A DNA stretch of 64,000 nt from Paenibacillus sp. DMB20 (GTDB lineage: Bacteria > Bacillota > Bacilli > Paenibacillales > Paenibacillaceae). The first letter of the stretch is position 1, and every line of letters begins with the position of its first letter. Positions 55,467 to 64,000 of this stretch are shown here, piece by piece. The position numbers were made by a program, and so were the translations under genes. The stretch is from positions 62,001 through 126,000 of the forward strand of contig NZ_LAZU01000022.1 of NCBI RefSeq assembly GCF_000987955.1, in the 5' to 3' direction. The notes under the pieces were generated by a model. That model saw nothing but the letters and a program-made list of their open reading frames with translations. It ran no database searches and was not told the origin of the DNA.

Positions 55467-56564
55467 ATGACTTTAAATATCAAGCATTTCTTTGCTGCCG
55501 GCAATACGGCCCGCGGCTTTACCAGCCTTCTTCACAGCTCCCTCCAGGGTATCGAGCGCCTCTTTGTCATTGACGGATTTCCCGTCAGCGCACGGCAGAA
55601 TCTGATGCAGAACTCGGGATCGGCGGTTTCCGGCCTTGGTGAGCCCCTGTGGATGCTTCACTGTGCCTCGGATCCTGACTCGATCGACGGGTGGATCGCT
55701 CCGGAACTCAAGACAGGCGTGGTTACGGGAGAGGCTTTTCGGGGATTGAACACCGAGGTACCCGGTCTTGCCGTGCAGTTTATCCATTTGGCCGAAGCCG
55801 TCTCCGAGCCTGCGTCTTTGGAACAGCTTCAGCCCGAAATCGATATTCTAAATGACACCATAAGCAAGCTCCATGAACAAGCCTACGCCGGATTTGCCGA
55901 GGCGCTTCGCATCCATGACGAATGGGAGGCGCTGTATATCGAAAACATGGATTTTGAAGCGGCTGACCGCCTGACGAGCGAAGTTATCGAAACGTTGTTA
56001 GGGGACCGGAGAACGGAAAAGTCCTCACGGGTGGATCACCGTTTTCTCGGGGCGGCCACGCCGAAAGGCGCCGTCGACTTTGTTCCGAATCTTACGGAAG
56101 GCCTGAAGCGGTACCTTGTCAAAGGCCGTGCCGGATCCGGCAAATCCACCATGCTCAAAAAAATCGCCGCTGCCGCCGAGGATCGCGGCTTCGATGTGGA
56201 AGTATACCACTGCGGCTTCGATCCGAACAGTCTGGACATGATTATCGTCCGCGAAGCCAATTTTGCGATATTTGACAGCACGGCCCCGCACGAATATTTT
56301 CCCGAACATCCCGGAGATGAAATCATCGATACGTATGAGCGCTGCATCCGCCCCGGTACGGATGAAAAATATGCGGAAGCACTGGCCGATTTCAAAGCGC
56401 GCTACTCCGCAAAAATGAAGGAATCCACCGGCTGCCTGACGGAAGCCAAGTTACACCTTGACGCCCTCAAGATGATTTATGAGCCCTTCGTGGATGACTT
56501 CAGAATAGATGACGTCAAAGAAGAACTGAATTGGCAGATCGTCCAAGGCTTTTCGCCAAAATAA
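55467..56564 (+). CDS. PRK06851-type P-loop ATPase of unknown role
   Basis: 365 residues from ATG at 55467 (AGAAAGGTG upstream). The family has two P-loop-like halves. Here the second is canonical (VKGRAGSGKSTMLKKIAAAA near 220) while the first is eroded (FAAGNTARGFTSLLHSSLQG near 9). Acidic segments HCGFDPNSLDMIIVRE and FDSTAPHEYFPEHPGD follow the second P-loop. The cellular role is unknown to me. No partner gene is obvious. Confidence 0.85.
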   Translation: MTLNIKHFFAAGNTARGFTSLLHSSLQGIERLFVIDGFPVSARQNLMQNSGSAVSGLGEPLWMLHCASDPDSIDGWIAPELKTGVVTGEAFRGLNTEVPGLAVQFIHLAEAVSEPASLEQLQPEIDILNDTISKLHEQAYAGFAEALRIHDEWEALYIENMDFEAADRLTSEVIETLLGDRRTEKSSRVDHRFLGAATPKGAVDFVPNLTEGLKRYLVKGRAGSGKSTMLKKIAAAAEDRGFDVEVYHCGFDPNSLDMIIVREANFAIFDSTAPHEYFPEHPGDEIIDTYERCIRPGTDEKYAEALADFKARYSAKMKESTGCLTEAKLHLDALKMIYEPFVDDFRIDDVKEELNWQIVQGFSPK

Positions 56565-56688
56565 AGATGGACGCGAAAAAAAGCCCCTCTTTCCATGCAG
56601 GATTCGCAATAACTTCCGTAGAAATGTAAATGCACCAATATATTTCCAATATGATGTTTAAATCTTCCGGCATAAGGGGGCTGCATCA

Positions 56689-57381
56689 TTGAAATTTATA
56701 CGTTCCGATCAGCTGAAAAAGTACGTACTGCCTCTGATGATTCTGTTAATGAGTTTCGTTTACATTTTCTTTATTCCGCCTGAGCCGCTCCCCGTAAAGC
56801 TGCTGTTCAAGCTGATTCCGATGTGGCTGGTCATCGGCTATGCCTATTTGCAGTTCCCGGGAGTTACGACAAAAACCAGCCGGCTTTTGCTGGCCGGATT
56901 ATTTTTCTGCATGCTGGGTGACGGCCTGCTGGTCTGGTTTGTCATCGGTCTGACCGCGTTTCTGATCGGGCATCTGTTTTATATGACGGCCTTTTTCAGC
57001 CAATGGCGGTTTTCGGCTCTTGGCATGTTCAGCCTCCTGCCGATTGGCGCATACGCTTGGTTTATGGGCACAGAACTGGTTGGCGCGCTGCAAACGGCTG
57101 GAAACGAAGCCTTAATCATGCCCGTCCTGGCTTATATTGCCGTGATTTCTCTGATGCTGTGGTCGTCCATCATGACCGGAAACCCGTGGGCCATCTTCGG
57201 CAGCATACTGTTCGTCGTTTCGGACTCGGTTTTGTCGTGGAACATGTTTGTGTCCGACATTCCCTATTCCGATGTGTTTATCATGACGACCTATTACGGC
57301 GCCCAGTTCCTCATTGCCCGCAGCATTGCTGCATTTGGGCGCCGTTACGTTCCTTGCCGCACCCCATCCAACCTCATGTAA
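56689..57381 (+). CDS. YhhN/TMEM86-family lysoplasmalogenase
   Basis: 230-residue membrane protein with about eight helices and a TTG start at 56689 (AAGGGGG upstream). Conserved family segments are FCMLGDGLLVW near residue 72 and FVVSDSVLSWNMF near 175, whose aspartates are thought to be catalytic. The substrate in this organism is unproven; cleavage of lysoplasmalogen vinyl ether is the family activity. Confidence 0.88.
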   Translation: MKFIRSDQLKKYVLPLMILLMSFVYIFFIPPEPLPVKLLFKLIPMWLVIGYAYLQFPGVTTKTSRLLLAGLFFCMLGDGLLVWFVIGLTAFLIGHLFYMTAFFSQWRFSALGMFSLLPIGAYAWFMGTELVGALQTAGNEALIMPVLAYIAVISLMLWSSIMTGNPWAIFGSILFVVSDSVLSWNMFVSDIPYSDVFIMTTYYGAQFLIARSIAAFGRRYVPCRTPSNLM

Positions 57382-57387
57382 AAATAT

Positions 57388-57717
57388 GGTTGACACGTCC
57401 GAATGGGCGTGTTACCCTTACTGTAATTTACAAGGAACGGAGGGTTACGTGTGTTAGACTAAATTTTCTGATGTCCGCTGCACATTTTTATGAAATAGCA
57501 CTTTATTGGGCTGTGATGTGTGGATGTAATCGGAAAATGGTCTGCCTCGAAGGTAACCCTACAATGAACGGATTTGCAAATAATGAGACTTTAAGCGGAA
57601 GCCGGGTGTGTCTGTTAGCCGACCCCCTAGCGTTACTTCTGTTCCTTAAGGCTTCCTTTTATTTGTCGTCCATTTTCCGGCTGCATAAAGCACAGGCCCA
57701 GCGCCTGTGCTTTTTCT
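57388..57717 (+). ncRNA. Possible structured leader or small RNA before the hydrolase gene
   Basis: This 375-base gap begins with TTGACA (57388-57393) and ends in a strong terminator (57687-57717: AAAGCACAGGC / GCCTGTGC then TTTTT) that precedes the hydrolase start by 43 bases. An alternative pairing GGAAGCC / GGCTTCC then TTTTATTT lies just before it. Arms AGGGTTAC (about 57441) and GTAACCCT (about 57561) could pair over 120 bases. I recognise no known riboswitch class. It may be an attenuator, a separate small RNA, or the terminator of the upstream gene. Confidence 0.35.
57687..57717 (+). terminator. Strong Rho-independent terminator
   Basis: AAGCACAGGC / GCCTGTGCTT stem of ten pairs, then TTTTTC. 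Confidence 0.85.
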
Positions 57718-57759
57718 TGTATACAAGCGTAAATAAGCAAATAATGGAGGGAAATATAC

Positions 57760-58605
57760 ATGAGCGAACGATTCATTCAAGCGGGCGAAGTCCGGCTCTG
57801 CACTGAAGCTTTCGGTAAAAATACGGATCCGGCAATTCTGCTGATCATGGGGGCCCAATCCTCGATGATCTGGTGGGATCGGGATTTTTGTCGGCGGTTG
57901 GCGGATACGGGACATTACGTCATCCGTTACGATAACCGCGATACGGGGCGTTCCACGGCGTATCCACCGGGGCAGCCGGATTATACCTTTGAAGACATGG
58001 CGGATGATGCGATTCATATTCTGGACGCGTACGGAATAGCCAAAGCCCACTTCGCGGGCATGTCGATGGGCGGTTTGTTGGGCCAAATCATCGCTCTTCG
58101 GCATCCGGAGCGCGTTTCGGCTTTGACCCTGATCATGACATCCAATTTTGCGCCTCACCTGCCTGAAATGGACGGGAAGGTAATGAAATTTTTCATGGAA
58201 CACGCCTCCCTGAATTGGTCTGATCGGGATGCGGTGGTCCGGTTCTCTCTTGGGAAATGGAAGATGCTTGCCGGTTCCAAGTATCCTTTGGATGAAGACA
58301 GGACACGTATTCTCGCCCGGGAAGAATTGGAACGCTGGGATAACCCGGAAAGCATGAACAACCACGGCCTGGTTACCGGGGGTGAATCCTATCTAACACG
58401 AACCTCGGACATTGCCGTTCCAACCCAGGTGATTCATGGTACCGAAGATCCGATCATTCCTTATCCGCACGGGGTTCATCTGGCAGAAGCCATCCCCGGA
58501 GCCTTCCTGATCACTCTGGAAGGAGTGGGGCATGAGCTTCCAAAAGAAGAGTGGAATACGCTGATAGACGCGATCTCAACTTTCGGCCAGCATCCGGCAC
58601 TATAA
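57760..58605 (+). CDS. Alpha/beta hydrolase (aclacinomycin-methylesterase-like)
   Basis: 281 residues. The oxyanion region is LIMGAQSSMIWWD near residue 28, and RYDNRDTGRST lies near 62. The nucleophile elbow is GMSMGGLLGQ near 100. The acid is probably the Asp of VIHGTEDPIIPY near 230 and the His is in GVGHELPKE near 255. GGAGGG precedes the ATG. The substrate is unknown. Confidence 0.9.
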   Translation: MSERFIQAGEVRLCTEAFGKNTDPAILLIMGAQSSMIWWDRDFCRRLADTGHYVIRYDNRDTGRSTAYPPGQPDYTFEDMADDAIHILDAYGIAKAHFAGMSMGGLLGQIIALRHPERVSALTLIMTSNFAPHLPEMDGKVMKFFMEHASLNWSDRDAVVRFSLGKWKMLAGSKYPLDEDRTRILAREELERWDNPESMNNHGLVTGGESYLTRTSDIAVPTQVIHGTEDPIIPYPHGVHLAEAIPGAFLITLEGVGHELPKEEWNTLIDAISTFGQHPAL

Positions 58606-58671
58606 AGGACAATAAGATAAGAAAGCCGGAATAAAAAGATACAGCATATCCGCATCCCCCCTTCAGGGACG

Positions 58672-58718
58672 AAAAAAACAGATGACTTCTGGATTGAACA
58701 GAAGCCATCTGTTTTGGT
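58672..58718. terminator. Bidirectional terminator between the hydrolase and ferredoxin-NADP reductase genes
   Basis: AAAACAGATG.CTTCTG / CAGAAG.CATCTGTTTT stem with T-tracts on both strands. Confidence 0.85.
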
Positions 58719-58767
58719 TTTCATTTATATCAGCCAATGCTTGCGGCCAGGAAGAACGAAAGGCCAA

Positions 58768-59820
58768 TCACTGCCTTATCATCTGCTTCACCAGTTCCCG
58801 GTTCCGCTGCTTGAAAAGTTCGTTGTGCGAGGATACCATGGCCGATTTGTGCGCATCCGGCTGAATAAACTGCTTTGCCTGATTGACGGCATTGGCCGCG
58901 TCCTGGAAAGCGCCCGCGATGAGGCGCAGTTTCCCGTCATGCTTCAAAATATCGCCCGCAGCATACAGGCCTTCCACCGATGAGGCCCCGTTGGGATTGC
59001 CGGCAATAAAGTATTCGTCCACCATATCGATATGTAGGCTGCTATTTTCGAGCAGATCCTTATCGCGTTCGTAACCGTGGCTGATAATGACCTCGTCGAT
59101 TTCCAGCTCCGATACCTCTCCGGTCTCATGGTGGGTGAGCTCCACCCGCTCGATCACCTCATGGTTGCTCGAGGCGATCAGCCGTGTGATGGATGTGTTT
59201 AAAAGGCATTCCGCCGAGCTGTTCATCAGTTGGGAAGCCTGGGCTTCATGCCCCGTCAGCGCTCCTTTCCGGTAGACCAGGTATACCCTCTTCGCAATCG
59301 ACTCCAACTCATTCGCCCAATCGATCGCCGAGTTGCCTCCGCCGGATATAACGACGGTTTTATCCTTGAATTGCTTTAAGGATTTGACCGTATAGTTCAG
59401 ATTGGATACTTCAAACCGGTCGGCTCCCTCAATCTCCAGCTTTTGCGGATTCAAAATGCCGCCGCCGACCGCGACGATAACCGTTCTCGAATAATGCTCC
59501 GTTCCGGAAGCGGTATGTAATACAAAGGTACCATCCGCATCCCGCCCAATAGAGGTTACTTTCTCGCCCAAAACAACCTCCGGATTAAAGGTCAGCCCTT
59601 GCTCCACCAGCTGCTCGATGAGTTTCGCTCCCGGAACGGGCGTCAGTCCGCCGACATCCCAGATCATTTTCTCCGGGTAAACATGGATTTTCCCCCCGAG
59701 CTGCGGCTGGAACTCGATCAATTTCGTTTTCATCTCCCGCAGACCGCTATAAAAAGCGGAGTAAAGCCCTGCGGGCCCTCCTCCGATAATCGTCACATCA
59801 AACAGATCCTGACGCTCCAT
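58768..59820 (-). CDS. Ferredoxin--NADP+ reductase, YumC/thioredoxin-reductase-like type
   Basis: FAD and NADPH enzyme of 350 residues. The FAD motif is IIGGGPAGLYSAFYSG near residue 11 and the NADP motif is VVISGGGNSAIDWANEL near 155. VEGLYAAGDILKHDG near 285 closes the FAD site. There is no CxxC, which separates it from thioredoxin reductase. It has a Fur box just upstream and is divergent from the siderophore transporter, so it may supply electrons for iron release from imported ferric siderophore (inference). Confidence 0.93.
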   Translation of the reverse strand: MERQDLFDVTIIGGGPAGLYSAFYSGLREMKTKLIEFQPQLGGKIHVYPEKMIWDVGGLTPVPGAKLIEQLVEQGLTFNPEVVLGEKVTSIGRDADGTFVLHTASGTEHYSRTVIVAVGGGILNPQKLEIEGADRFEVSNLNYTVKSLKQFKDKTVVISGGGNSAIDWANELESIAKRVYLVYRKGALTGHEAQASQLMNSSAECLLNTSITRLIASSNHEVIERVELTHHETGEVSELEIDEVIISHGYERDKDLLENSSLHIDMVDEYFIAGNPNGASSVEGLYAAGDILKHDGKLRLIAGAFQDAANAVNQAKQFIQPDAHKSAMVSSHNELFKQRNRELVKQMIRQ

Positions 59821-59847
59821 TTACGGTTCACTCCCCGGTAAATTAAT

Positions 59848-59866
59848 GTTAATGATTATCATTCTC
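59848..59866. promoter_or_regulatory. Fur box upstream of the ferredoxin-NADP reductase gene
   Basis: GTTAATGATTATCATTCTC matches the 19-bp Fur consensus at 17 positions. It lies 28 bases upstream of the ATG at 59820. Confidence 0.85.
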
Positions 59867-59958
59867 AATTAACTATAATATAATGCCTTTTCCTCTGTTT
59901 GGCAACCAAAAATAGTGGTTGACACTCCATTCCATAAGATTTAAAGTAATAAAATGAT

Positions 59959-59977
59959 GATACTGATAATCATTATC
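59959..59977. promoter_or_regulatory. Fur box upstream of the siderophore ABC transporter operon
   Basis: GATACTGATAATCATTATC matches the 19-bp Fur consensus at 18 positions. It lies 46 bases upstream of the ATPase gene. Confidence 0.9.
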
Positions 59978-60023
59978 AACGATATATGAAAGTTACTATA
60001 TTTCTTTTAATGGAGGTTAACCC

Positions 60024-60870
60024 ATGTCTCGCCTATATACCGAGAACTTAAGCGTCGGCTATGGTGAACGTCTGATCGTTAAGCGGCTCAGCGCCCATAT
60101 TCCGGACAAAAAAAATCACGACCATCATCGGCGCCAACGGCTGCGGAAAATCCACCCTTCTCAAAGCGATGACCCGCATTATCTCGCATCAGGACGGAAC
60201 GATCCTCTTGGACGGAAAACAAATTGCCAAGGAAGATACCAAGGTTCTCGCCAGAAAAATGGCCATTCTGCCCCAGTCGCCCGAAAGCGCAAGCGGTCTC
60301 ACTGCAGGGGAACTGGTTTCTTACGGCCGTTACCCTTATCAGAAGGGATTCGGACGCCTGACTGCGCGCGACTATGAGGTCATCGATTGGGCGCTGGAAG
60401 TGACGGGGACGAAGGATTTTAAACACCGCCCCGTGGATGCTTTGTCCGGGGGACAGCGGCAGCGTGTTTGGATTGCCATGGCGTTGGCTCAGGAAACCGA
60501 AATCATTTTCCTGGATGAGCCGACGACCTACCTTGATCTGGCCCACCAGCTGGAGGTGCTGGAACTGCTGCAAAAGTTGAATCTGGAACAGGAGCGCACG
60601 ATTGTCATGGTCCTCCATGATCTGAATCAGGCCGCCCGGTTTGCCGATCACCTGATCGCCATGAAGGATGGGGAAATCGTAAGGGCCGGAAGCTGCGAGG
60701 AAGTTATTCATCACGACGTGCTTCGCGAAGTATTTCAAATCGATGCCGAAATCGGGCATGATCCGCGTACCGGCAAACCGATGTGCGTGACTTACAATCT
60801 ACTAAAGGGAGAAACCGTCCATGAAAAAAATATACATCCCGCTTATGCTGCTGCTATTGCTGGCTCTTAG
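60024..60870 (+). CDS. Iron-siderophore ABC transporter ATP-binding protein, one frameshift
   Basis: FecE/FhuC-type ATPase of about 281 residues. Repaired, Walker A reads IIGANGCGKSTLLKAM near residue 35, the signature LSGGQRQRVWIAMAL near 138, Walker B EIIFLDEPTTYLDL near 158 and the H-loop VLHDLNQAARF near 193. An extra A in A8 at 60108-60115 breaks IPDKK from ITTIIGANG. The 3' end overlaps the binding-protein gene by 50 bases. It energises the two FecCD permeases downstream. Confidence 0.93.
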
Positions 60871-61756
60871 CGCCTGCGGCAGCAAGGCTGAAAAACAGGA
60901 TCATACGGAAGCAACCGCAGCTTCGGAACAAAGCAGCGAATCCAAAACGACCATTACATACCAGTCCGAGAACGGACCGGTTAAGGTTCCTGCCGATCCC
61001 AAACGCGTCATCGTGCTTTCCACGTTTGCCGGAAACGTCATGCAGCTCGGCGTCAATATCGTCGGCGTCGACTCCTGGTCCAAGGACAACCCCCGGTTTG
61101 ATCAGCTGAAAGACGTTGAAGAAGTCACGGACGACAGCCTTGAGAAAATCATCGAGCTGAACCCCGACCTCATTATCGGACTGTCCAACATCAAGAACCT
61201 GGACAAGTTGAAGGAAATCGCTCCAACGGTTACTTATACCTACGGCAAAGTCGACTACCTGACCCAGCATATCGAAATCGGCAAGCTGCTTAACAAGGAA
61301 AAAGAAGCGACCGCCTGGGTCGAAGACTTCAAAAAGCGCGCCCAAAAAACCGGCGAAGACATCAAGGCCAAAATCGGACCCGATACAACCGTATCGGTCA
61401 TCGAGAAGTTCGACAAGCAGCTGTACGTGTTCGGCGACAACTGGGGCCGCGGCACCGAAATCCTGTACCAGGAAATGAAACTGGCCATGCCTGAAAAAGT
61501 GAAGGAAATGGCCCTTGAAGCAGGCTACTACGCTCTGTCCACCGAGGTGCTTCCGGAATTCGCCGGCGATTACGTCGTTTTGAGCAAGAATGCGGAGGCC
61601 GATAACTCTTTCCAGGAAACCGAAACGTACAAGAACATTCCCGCCGTTAAAAACAATCGGCTGTTTGAAGTCAATGCGAAGGAATTTTATTTCAACGACC
61701 CGCTTACGCTTGAATTCCAGCTGGACTTCTTTGCAAAAGCATTTCTCGGCAGCTGA
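60821..61756 (+). CDS. Iron-siderophore ABC transporter substrate-binding lipoprotein
   Basis: 311 residues. The lipobox is LLALSACGS with the lipid-bearing Cys near residue 19. The Fep/FhuD-type lobes include VPADPKRVIVLSTFAGNVMQ near 53 and LNPDLIIGLSNIKNLDKLKE near 108. It would capture ferric siderophore outside the membrane. The ligand cannot be named from sequence. Confidence 0.93.
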   Translation: MKKIYIPLMLLLLLALSACGSKAEKQDHTEATAASEQSSESKTTITYQSENGPVKVPADPKRVIVLSTFAGNVMQLGVNIVGVDSWSKDNPRFDQLKDVEEVTDDSLEKIIELNPDLIIGLSNIKNLDKLKEIAPTVTYTYGKVDYLTQHIEIGKLLNKEKEATAWVEDFKKRAQKTGEDIKAKIGPDTTVSVIEKFDKQLYVFGDNWGRGTEILYQEMKLAMPEKVKEMALEAGYYALSTEVLPEFAGDYVVLSKNAEADNSFQETETYKNIPAVKNNRLFEVNAKEFYFNDPLTLEFQLDFFAKAFLGS

Positions 61757-61765
61757 TGAACGGCC

Positions 61766-62777
61766 ATGAATACAAACGCGAAACGTTCCATTCCCTTTAT
61801 CTTTAAACTGATCGGCGGCGTCCTGGTATTTGCCGCCATGTTCCTTGCCGCCATGCTGCTCGGGGCGGCCGATACCTCCCTGCGGGAGGTATGGCTTGCC
61901 CTGACATCGAGTACAGCCGGCGATAAGCTGTCCATGATCCGGGAGATCCGGCTGCCGCGCGAAACCGCCGCTATCGTTGTAGGCGCGGCACTCGCCGTAT
62001 CCGGGGCCATCATGCAAGGCATGACGCGCAATCCGCTCGCCGACCCGGGTCTGCTGGGGCTAACGTCCGGAGCCAATGCCGCGCTCGCGGTAACCATAGC
62101 CTGGATCCCGGGAGCCAACTACTTCGGCATCATGGTCTCGTGCTTTATCGGAGCGACCGCGGGAGCACTGATGGTATTCGGCATCGGCAACTTGAAAAAG
62201 GGGGGCTTCTCTCCCCTTCGCCTCGTATTGGCGGGCGCGGCCGTCTCGGCGTTCCTGCATGCCTTCGCGGAAGGCGTCGGCATTTATTTTAAAATTTCCA
62301 AGGATGTCTCCATGTGGACGGCCGGCGGCATGGTCGGCACCTCCTGGAGCCAGCTTCAGACCATCGTTCCGTTTATCGCCGTCGGCCTTGCGATAGCGCT
62401 CCTCCTCGCAAGGCAGCTCACGATCCTTAGCATGAGCGAAGAAGTAGCCGTAGGGCTTGGACAAAAAAACGACGCAGATCAAAGCGGCCTTGTTCATCGT
62501 GATTATTCTTCTTGCCGGGGCTTCGGTCGCCCTCGTCGGGAACATGGCCTTTATCGGGCTGATGATCCCCCATATCGTTCGGGCCATTGTCGGCACGGAC
62601 TACCGGTTTGTCATTCCGATGTCCGGAATCATCGGCGCCGCCTTTATGCTGTTCGCCGATACGCTGGGACGGACGATTAACGCCCCGTATGAGACGCCTG
62701 TGGCGGCCATCGTCGCGATGCTCGGTTTGCCCTTCTTCCTGATCATCGTACGGAAAGGAGGGAAGGCCTTCTCATGA
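61766..62777 (+). CDS. FecCD-family iron-siderophore permease (first), one frameshift
   Basis: Permease of about 336 residues with nine to ten helices. Motifs are IRLPRETAAIVVGAALAVSG near residue 53, MQGMTRNPLADPGLLGLTSG near 76 and, after the break, GNMAFIGLMIPHIVRAIVG near 257. An extra A in A7 at 62462-62468 separates VGLGQK from TTQIKAALFIVI. The stop overlaps the next gene's start (ATGA), so the two permeases are coupled. Confidence 0.92.
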
Positions 62778-63780
62778 TCCACCCGGTTCTTGTCAAAAAA
62801 CAACGGCTGATGGTAGGCCTGCTGTTCGTGCTTATCCTGATCACGGCGGTGATCGGCATGGGGATGGGATATTCCTCCCTTTCGTACGACCGGCTCATTC
62901 CTACTCTATTCGGCCAAGGAACGTTCAAAGAGGACTTCGTCCTCTTCAGCGTCCGGCTGCCCCGGATGCTGATTACCCTGCTTGCCGGAATGGCGCTTGC
63001 CTTATCGGGCTCGATTCTGCAAGGCATCACCCGCAATGATTTGGCGGATCCCGGCATTGTCGGCATCAACTCCGGCGCCGGCGTAGCCATAACCGTATTC
63101 TTTTTATTTTTCCCGATCGAGGCTGGATCTTTTGTGTACATGCTTCCCTTCGTCGCGTTTCTCGGCGCGTTGGCGACGGCATGCCTGATCTATGCTTTTG
63201 CCTACAGCCGGATCTCCGGTATGCAGCCGATCAGGCTCGTTTTGATCGGTATCGGCTTCTCGATGGCGTTGTCAGGGGTGATGATCATCATCGTTTCCTC
63301 GGCCGAACGCGCCAAAGTCGACTTTATCGCCAAATGGATCGCGGGCAATATATGGGGGGCCGACTGGCCGTTTATCTGGGCGGTTGTTCCTTGGCTTGCG
63401 GTACTGATTCCATTTACGCTGTATAAAGCGAACAGGCTTAACGTGCTCACCCTGAGCGAGCCCGTTGCGGTAGGCGTCGGCATTTCCATAGAAAAAGAAC
63501 GGCTCACCCTGCTGCTCGCGCCGTCGCTCTTGCAGCTTCGGCGGTATCCGTCACCGGCGGCATTGCCTTTATCGGGCTGATGGCCCCCCACATCGCCAAA
63601 GCGATGGTGGGCCCGCGCCATCAAATGTTTATCCCGGTTGCCATCCTGACCGGCGGTTGGCTGCTTCTCCTTGCCGATACGATCGGCCGAAATCTGGTCG
63701 ATCCGGACGGCATCGCCGCCGGTATCATGGTCGCGCTGATCGGCGCACCTTACTTTATGTATTTGCTGCTTAAGAAATAG
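62774..63780 (+). CDS. FecCD-family iron-siderophore permease (second), one frameshift
   Basis: About 335 residues after repair. VRLPRMLITLLAGMALALSG lies near residue 55 and LQGITRNDLADPGIVGINSG near 77. The C-terminal GGIAFIGLMAPHIAKAMVG and DTIGRNLVDPDGIAAGIMVA lie in another frame. A base is missing near 63520-63526 (GCGCC where GCGGCC fits), giving LLLAAVALAASAVSVTG. It pairs with the first permease. Confidence 0.92.
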
Positions 63781-63807
63781 ATTGACGGCGGTGTCCAAAA
63801 AAAGTCG

Positions 63808-63843
63808 AAAATCCCTTGAGCCTGACGCTCAAGGGATTTTTTT
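63808..63843. terminator. Terminator between the siderophore operon and the DUF2179 gene
   Basis: AAATCCCTTGAG..CTCAAGGGATTT stem followed by TTTTTTC on the plus strand; A-rich on the other side, so it may work both ways. Confidence 0.85.
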
Positions 63844-63887
63844 CTGCGGCTTTACCAAGGGCCGACCTGATTGGCGGCGAGCCTTGC

Positions 63888-64000
63888 TTATTTCGAGATA
63901 TCTACGAACCCTTCGCCGAACACGTCGCGCACATCATGAATCGTAATGAAGGCGTCTTTATCAAGCGCCTTTACGATTTTTTTGAGCGCGCTCACTTCCT
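63888..64000 (-). CDS. YitT/DUF2179-family membrane protein (partial, 5' end outside window)
   Basis: Only the last 37 codons are present: VSALKKIVKALDKDAFITIH followed by DVRDVFGEGFVDISK. This is the C-terminal DUF2179 domain ending of Bacillales YitT-family proteins, which carry five to six helices before it. Function unknown. Confidence 0.75.
   Translation of the reverse strand, partial: EVSALKKIVKALDKDAFITIHDVRDVFGEGFVDISK

Noticed and set aside
60854..62017. 387-codon minus-strand open frame across the siderophore genes
   Set aside because: Antisense to the binding-protein and permease genes, which have lipobox and FecCD motifs. The frame stays open because of GC bias.

Overview
The window reads as a chromosomal segment of a Gram-positive, moderately GC-rich member of the Bacillota, most like Paenibacillus. 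This rests on AGGAGG-type ribosome binding sites, a tRNA-Trp T-box leader, c-di-AMP riboswitches, S-layer-homology (SLH) surface proteins, Fur boxes of the Bacillus type and the families of the sugar genes. The genus is inferred, not proven. I saw no rRNA, tRNA, prophage, insertion sequence or CRISPR array.

Layout. (1) 1-6.7 kb, minus strand: a disaccharide phosphorolysis operon (two MalFG-type permeases, a GH65 phosphorylase, beta-phosphoglucomutase) followed by a YesM-type sensor kinase cut by the window edge. (2) 7-12.6 kb: a luciferase-like flavin monooxygenase, then a copper-homeostasis cluster (csoR, copZ, copA, a nitrite/sulfite reductase-like protein, a glutaredoxin-like protein) with two matching CsoR-type operators. 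(3) 12.8-17.1 kb: glucuronate use (uxaC, divergent GntR regulator, uxuA, uxuB). (4) 17.1-18.7 kb: T-box leader and trpS. (5) 19-26 kb: a GH4 6-phospho-glycosidase, a BadF-type sugar kinase and an AraC regulator; an MFS exporter; a TrmB regulator; an unrecognised gene under a c-di-AMP riboswitch. Two intergenic arrays of a TAACGGA..TCCGTTA hairpin bracket this block. (6) 26.2-35.1 kb: the kdp potassium-uptake locus, preceded by two tandem c-di-AMP riboswitches and ending in an unusual protein made of two KdpD sensor modules without a histidine kinase. (7) 35-43.6 kb: LOG, MOSC, SDR, GNAT, FAD oxidoreductase, a membrane protein, a TPR regulator and a DUF6509-like protein. (8) 43.8-53.1 kb: a large SLH-anchored subtilase, a YeeE/TusA thiosulfate-uptake pair, an SLH-anchored 5'-nucleotidase and greA. 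(9) 53.3-59.8 kb: an AAC(3)-family acetyltransferase, rlmN, a PRK06851-type ATPase, lysoplasmalogenase, alpha/beta hydrolase and ferredoxin-NADP reductase. (10) 60-63.8 kb: a Fur-controlled siderophore ABC transporter, then the 3' end of a DUF2179 gene.

A caution governs the whole annotation. About 23 single-base frameshifts interrupt otherwise intact, conserved genes. Most are one extra base in a run of five to nine identical bases. This is the signature of homopolymer errors in the assembly rather than gene decay, so I annotate those genes full length as CDS and name the position of each shift.

The most interesting parts are the triple c-di-AMP riboswitch region with its orphan target gene, the doubled kinase-less KdpD, and the two hairpin arrays with matching spacing.
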